Shown here: piece after piece, positions 61,804 to 64,000 of the stretch
Layout of the letters: every line of letters begins with the position of its first letter
Position numbering within the stretch: the stretch's first letter is position 1
Assembly: GCA_937872225.1 (NCBI GenBank)
Contig: CALMRZ010000078.1
Location: 1 to 64,000 of the forward strand
DNA length: 64,000 nucleotides
Source: an uncultured Spirochaetota bacterium
GTDB taxonomy: Bacteria > Spirochaetota > UBA4802 > UBA5550
Direction of reading: 5' to 3'
Position numbers and translations under genes: made by a program
The notes under the pieces: model-generated
Seen by the model: the letters and a program-made list of their open reading frames with translations, nothing else
Told to the model about the DNA's origin: nothing
The model's database searches: none

Positions 61804-62295
61804 ATGGTCCCGATAATTTCATTCGTTGGCTGGTCCGGAATCGGAAAGACAACATTGCTGGAGAAACTGATCCCGGAGCTGGTGCGGCGCGGCTACCGCG
61901 TTGCCACGGTGAAGCACGTCCATCATTTTTCCATAGACCATGAAGGCAAGGATACCTGGCGCCATCGGAAGGCCGGGGCAGCCTGCACCATAATATCTTC
62001 TGCGGAACAGCTGGCGATGATCCGGGACGTTGATCATGACGCGTCTCTCGATGAAATCCGTGAAAAATACGCCGGCGACGTGGACATCATAATCACCGAG
62101 GGCTTCAAGCAGGAGCGGGCGCCCAAAATTGAAGTCTTTCGTGCCGGCGAGCACCCGTCCCCTGTCTTTGCCGATGGCCGTGACCTGGTCGCCCTGGTGA
62201 CTGATACGGATTTCAGCCTGGGTGTTCCCTCCATCGGTATTGCTGAAATTGACAGGCTTGCCGATTTCATCGAAGATAAGTTTTTAAAACATTAG
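61804..62295 (+). CDS. mobB: Molybdopterin-guanine dinucleotide biosynthesis protein MobB
   Basis: AAGGAG precedes ATG 61804. The 163-aa GTPase-like protein has Walker A GWSGIGKTTLLEKLIPEL, the VKHVHHFSIDHEGKDTWRHR motif typical of MobB, and DVDIIITEGFKQERAPKIEV. It assists MobA in attaching GMP to molybdopterin. MobA is not in the window. The moaD-moaE pair at 5067-5738 belongs to the same pathway. coaE follows after 28 bases. Confidence 0.95.
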   Translation: MVPIISFVGWSGIGKTTLLEKLIPELVRRGYRVATVKHVHHFSIDHEGKDTWRHRKAGAACTIISSAEQLAMIRDVDHDASLDEIREKYAGDVDIIITEGFKQERAPKIEVFRAGEHPSPVFADGRDLVALVTDTDFSLGVPSIGIAEIDRLADFIEDKFLKH

Positions 62296-62323
62296 GAACA
62301 GCCGTCCTGGAGGTTTTTTATAT

Positions 62324-62956
62324 ATGTCCGGAACTGGAGATTTTCTGAAAAAATGTTTTGCCTTGACCGGCGCCATCGGCACCGGCAAATCGGCCGTTGC
62401 CTCGATGCTGGCGGAAATGGGGGCCCATATCATAGATACCGATCTTATCGCCCGGGAGGTGGTTGAGCCAGGTCAGCCGGCGCTACGTGACATAGAGGAT
62501 TATTTCGGCAAGGACGTGATACATGCGGACGGGACCCTGAACCGTGAAAAGGTCCGTGAACAGATAATCCGGGACCCTGAAAAGCGCAATAAGCTCAACA
62601 GCTTCACCCACCCGCGCATCAACCGGATCGTGATGGAAAGAATCGGCAAGTTCAATGGCATGAATGACGGGATGCCCATCATCATCGATGTTCCGCTTCT
62701 TTACGAATCGGGATGGGACAGGTTCTTCCCGGACGCCATCCTCGTCTATGTGCCGGTTGCATTACAGGTCGAGCGCCTCATGGCGCGGGACCGCCTTGAC
62801 CGTCACACGGCCGAGCTTACCATAGCCGCCCAGATGAGCATCGAGGATAAAAAAGGCAGAGCTCGTTTTATTGTTGATAATTCCGGAACGTTAGAGGAAA
62901 CCAGAAGGCAAGTGGCGGCCCTATTTGAAAAGCTTCGCGCTGCTGTTGAATGCTGA
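62324..62956 (+). CDS. coaE: Dephospho-CoA kinase
   Basis: This 210-aa kinase phosphorylates the 3'-hydroxyl of dephospho-CoA, the last step of CoA synthesis. Motifs are the P-loop LTGAIGTGKSAVASMLAEMG, IIDTDLIAREVVEPG, FTHPRINRIV and VPLLYESGWDRFFPDAILVY. Length and motif order are normal. GGAGG precedes the ATG. It is downstream of mobB on the same strand, perhaps co-transcribed. Confidence 0.96.
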   Translation: MSGTGDFLKKCFALTGAIGTGKSAVASMLAEMGAHIIDTDLIAREVVEPGQPALRDIEDYFGKDVIHADGTLNREKVREQIIRDPEKRNKLNSFTHPRINRIVMERIGKFNGMNDGMPIIIDVPLLYESGWDRFFPDAILVYVPVALQVERLMARDRLDRHTAELTIAAQMSIEDKKGRARFIVDNSGTLEETRRQVAALFEKLRAAVEC

Positions 62957-63001
62957 TGCGCTGAGGCTGTCTTTTGCGGTGGTAACTACCGGTTCCCGCG
63001 A

Positions 63002-63217
63002 TCAGTACAAACCCTTCCAGATATTCTTTTCCGGGTCATCGTTGCATTTCCGGCAGAACACGTGGGGGTCCCCGCTGCCGCACCCGTTGCACCAGATGTC
63101 GAAGACGCGGCACTCCTGGCAGAGGGGCTTGTCGCACCCGTCGCATAGGACCACGGCCTCATTCCTGCCGCAGATCCCGCAGGTTTCTCCTTTATTGGCG
63201 AGTCGGATCCGGTTCAT
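63002..63217 (-). CDS. Small cysteine-rich zinc-binding protein (71 aa)
   Basis: The short product has many CxxC knuckles: ETCGICGRNEAVVLCDGCDK, LCQECRVFDIWCNGCGSG, VFCRKCNDD. Ten cysteines and one histidine suggest two or more structural zinc sites in a cross-brace similar to B-box or FYVE fingers. No membrane segment. It stands alone between coaE (convergent) and a small exported protein. Function unknown; it might be a protein-interaction adaptor. Confidence 0.75.
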   Translation of the reverse strand: MNRIRLANKGETCGICGRNEAVVLCDGCDKPLCQECRVFDIWCNGCGSGDPHVFCRKCNDDPEKNIWKGLY

Positions 63218-63266
63218 GGTTTCTCTGCAAGCCGCGCCGTCTGCCGGCGCGGCTCAGTGAACTATC

Positions 63267-63917
63267 CTACTTCTCGTCAGGCCCCACCCAGGGTGTCTTC
63301 TCGCCTGACAGGACAAAGGGCATCGGATTGATGGTTCCCCCGCTGGCCGCCATGGCGCCCATGCCGAGGTAGAGATTGTCGTTGATTTTCCTGATCTCGT
63401 CGCGCATGGAATGAAGAAGGCCGCCGTTGAACGAGCTGTAGTCGAGGTGGAATGAATCCTTCCCGTCGTACTGCGATTTTCCGATGAAGGTCTTCATCTT
63501 TTTCGTGCGCTTGACGAGGTCTTTCTCGTCCCTGGTGCTCTTGAAAATATTGTAACCGAAACCGTCTTTCGGCGAGAATGCCTTTCCGTCCCATTTGCCG
63601 GGGCCGAACAGGAAGGCCACATAGAGGTTCGACGCCGGCCCCAGGATGCCGCCGCCGGCCATGCCCGCCTTGAACTCTCCGTCCATTTCATCGTAGAGGG
63701 GAGCCGGAGCGGCGTAGAACAGTTGCACAACCTGGGCGCGGGAAAGCTTCTCTATGTCCGCAACGGTTGCTTTTTCAGCAGGGACGCCTAGTATCTGTTC
63801 AACGGTCTGTCCCTGGTAACCGCCGCAACCCTTCTGGGCTATATTGATGCCGGTGAGGGAAATCGTGATAGCGGCAATGACCGCAAGGGCGATGAAGATT
63901 TTTTTCAATGCATTCAT
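63267..63917 (-). CDS. Exported protein of unknown function (216 aa)
   Basis: AAGGAGT precedes ATG 63917, so the longer frame to 63998 is not used. The N-terminus is a signal peptide or anchor (LKKIFIALAVIAAITISLTG). The mature part has helices (AEKATVADIEKLSRAQVVQL) and a glycine-rich region (AGMAGGGILGPASNLYVAFL, then GPGKWDGKAFSPKDGFGYNI) that recalls small lipid-binding GXWXG-like proteins, but I cannot assign the family. It may be periplasmic. The promoter region is cut by the window edge. Confidence 0.75.
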   Translation of the reverse strand: MNALKKIFIALAVIAAITISLTGINIAQKGCGGYQGQTVEQILGVPAEKATVADIEKLSRAQVVQLFYAAPAPLYDEMDGEFKAGMAGGGILGPASNLYVAFLFGPGKWDGKAFSPKDGFGYNIFKSTRDEKDLVKRTKKMKTFIGKSQYDGKDSFHLDYSSFNGGLLHSMRDEIRKINDNLYLGMGAMAASGGTINPMPFVLSGEKTPWVGPDEK

Positions 63918-64000
63918 CAGACTACTCCTTTTTGTGATGGGTATATTGTTTTTTAAGAAATCCTTCGGTGCTTTTTTCTTTGCCGGGATGAGGCTCATGG

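Overview
The window is a GC-rich chromosomal segment from a free-living, heavily sensory bacterium, most probably a member of Spirochaetota. The best markers are a FlaA-type periplasmic flagellar sheath protein (9683-10366, minus), two receptors with the 7TMR-DISM head common in Leptospira-like spirochaetes (45882-49055 and 58932-61103), several short HisKA_2 kinases, and a non-proteobacterial Mla set. This assignment is inference; no rRNA gene is present. I found no tRNA, rRNA, CRISPR array, phage or intact insertion sequence. The window starts inside a chemoreceptor gene and ends just upstream of a small exported-protein gene.

Layout. 1-2126: chemoreceptor 3' end, a 68-aa protein and a HisKA_2 kinase. 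2143-6160 (minus): an SH3/TPR anchored protein, then moaD-moaE-apgM. 6436-9631: a hidden 43-aa zinc-ribbon gene and a FecB/BtuF-FecCD-ATPase uptake operon. 9683-12732: flaA, a PilZ-like protein and an aromatic-rich 'WPFF' repeat protein. 12914-15406: mlaE-mlaF-mlaD, split by a repeat. 15552-20494 (minus): a TetR regulator, a Cache chemoreceptor, a HisKA_2 kinase and a NarL-type regulator. 20678-24544: carB-pyrR. 24639-34513: a coiled-coil protein, two giant REC/PAS kinases (one broken at a poly-G tract) and a bacteriohemerythrin. 34529-44255: an aminotransferase, an AlkD-like glycosylase, an acetoacetate-decarboxylase-like protein, a Nudix hydrolase, a penicillin/AHL acylase, CheD and a solitary N6-adenine methylase with an HTH. 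44488-49773: a STAS protein, PlsC, a DISM hybrid kinase and a hydrolase. 50396-58905: a TetR-led acyl-CoA/sterol-like lipid catabolism operon (SCP2, two DUF2148 Fe-S proteins, CoA ligase, acyl-CoA dehydrogenase, SCP-x-type thiolase, SDR, epimerase). 58932-63917: a DISM chemoreceptor, a double ribbon-helix-helix protein, mobB, coaE and two small proteins.

The genes join three themes: signal input to motility and regulation (three MCPs, CheD, four kinase genes, hemerythrin, STAS, FlaA), envelope and lipid traffic (Mla set, WPFF protein, PlsC, lipid catabolism cluster), and molybdenum cofactor and CoA biosynthesis.

The most unusual signal is not a protein. Two intergenic elements (37627-37728 plus; 12764-12864 minus) share one architecture: a long closing stem holding two hairpins that each show a GGA loop resembling the CsrA/RsmA consensus. 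A third GGA hairpin precedes the SDR gene at 57053. These could be CsrA-sequestering RNAs or a mobile family of GGA-hairpin elements. Other points are the G10 tract that splits a 1339-aa kinase, exact 366-nt PAS duplications, a repeat that supplies the C-terminus of a binding protein, and the WPFF protein beside the Mla genes.
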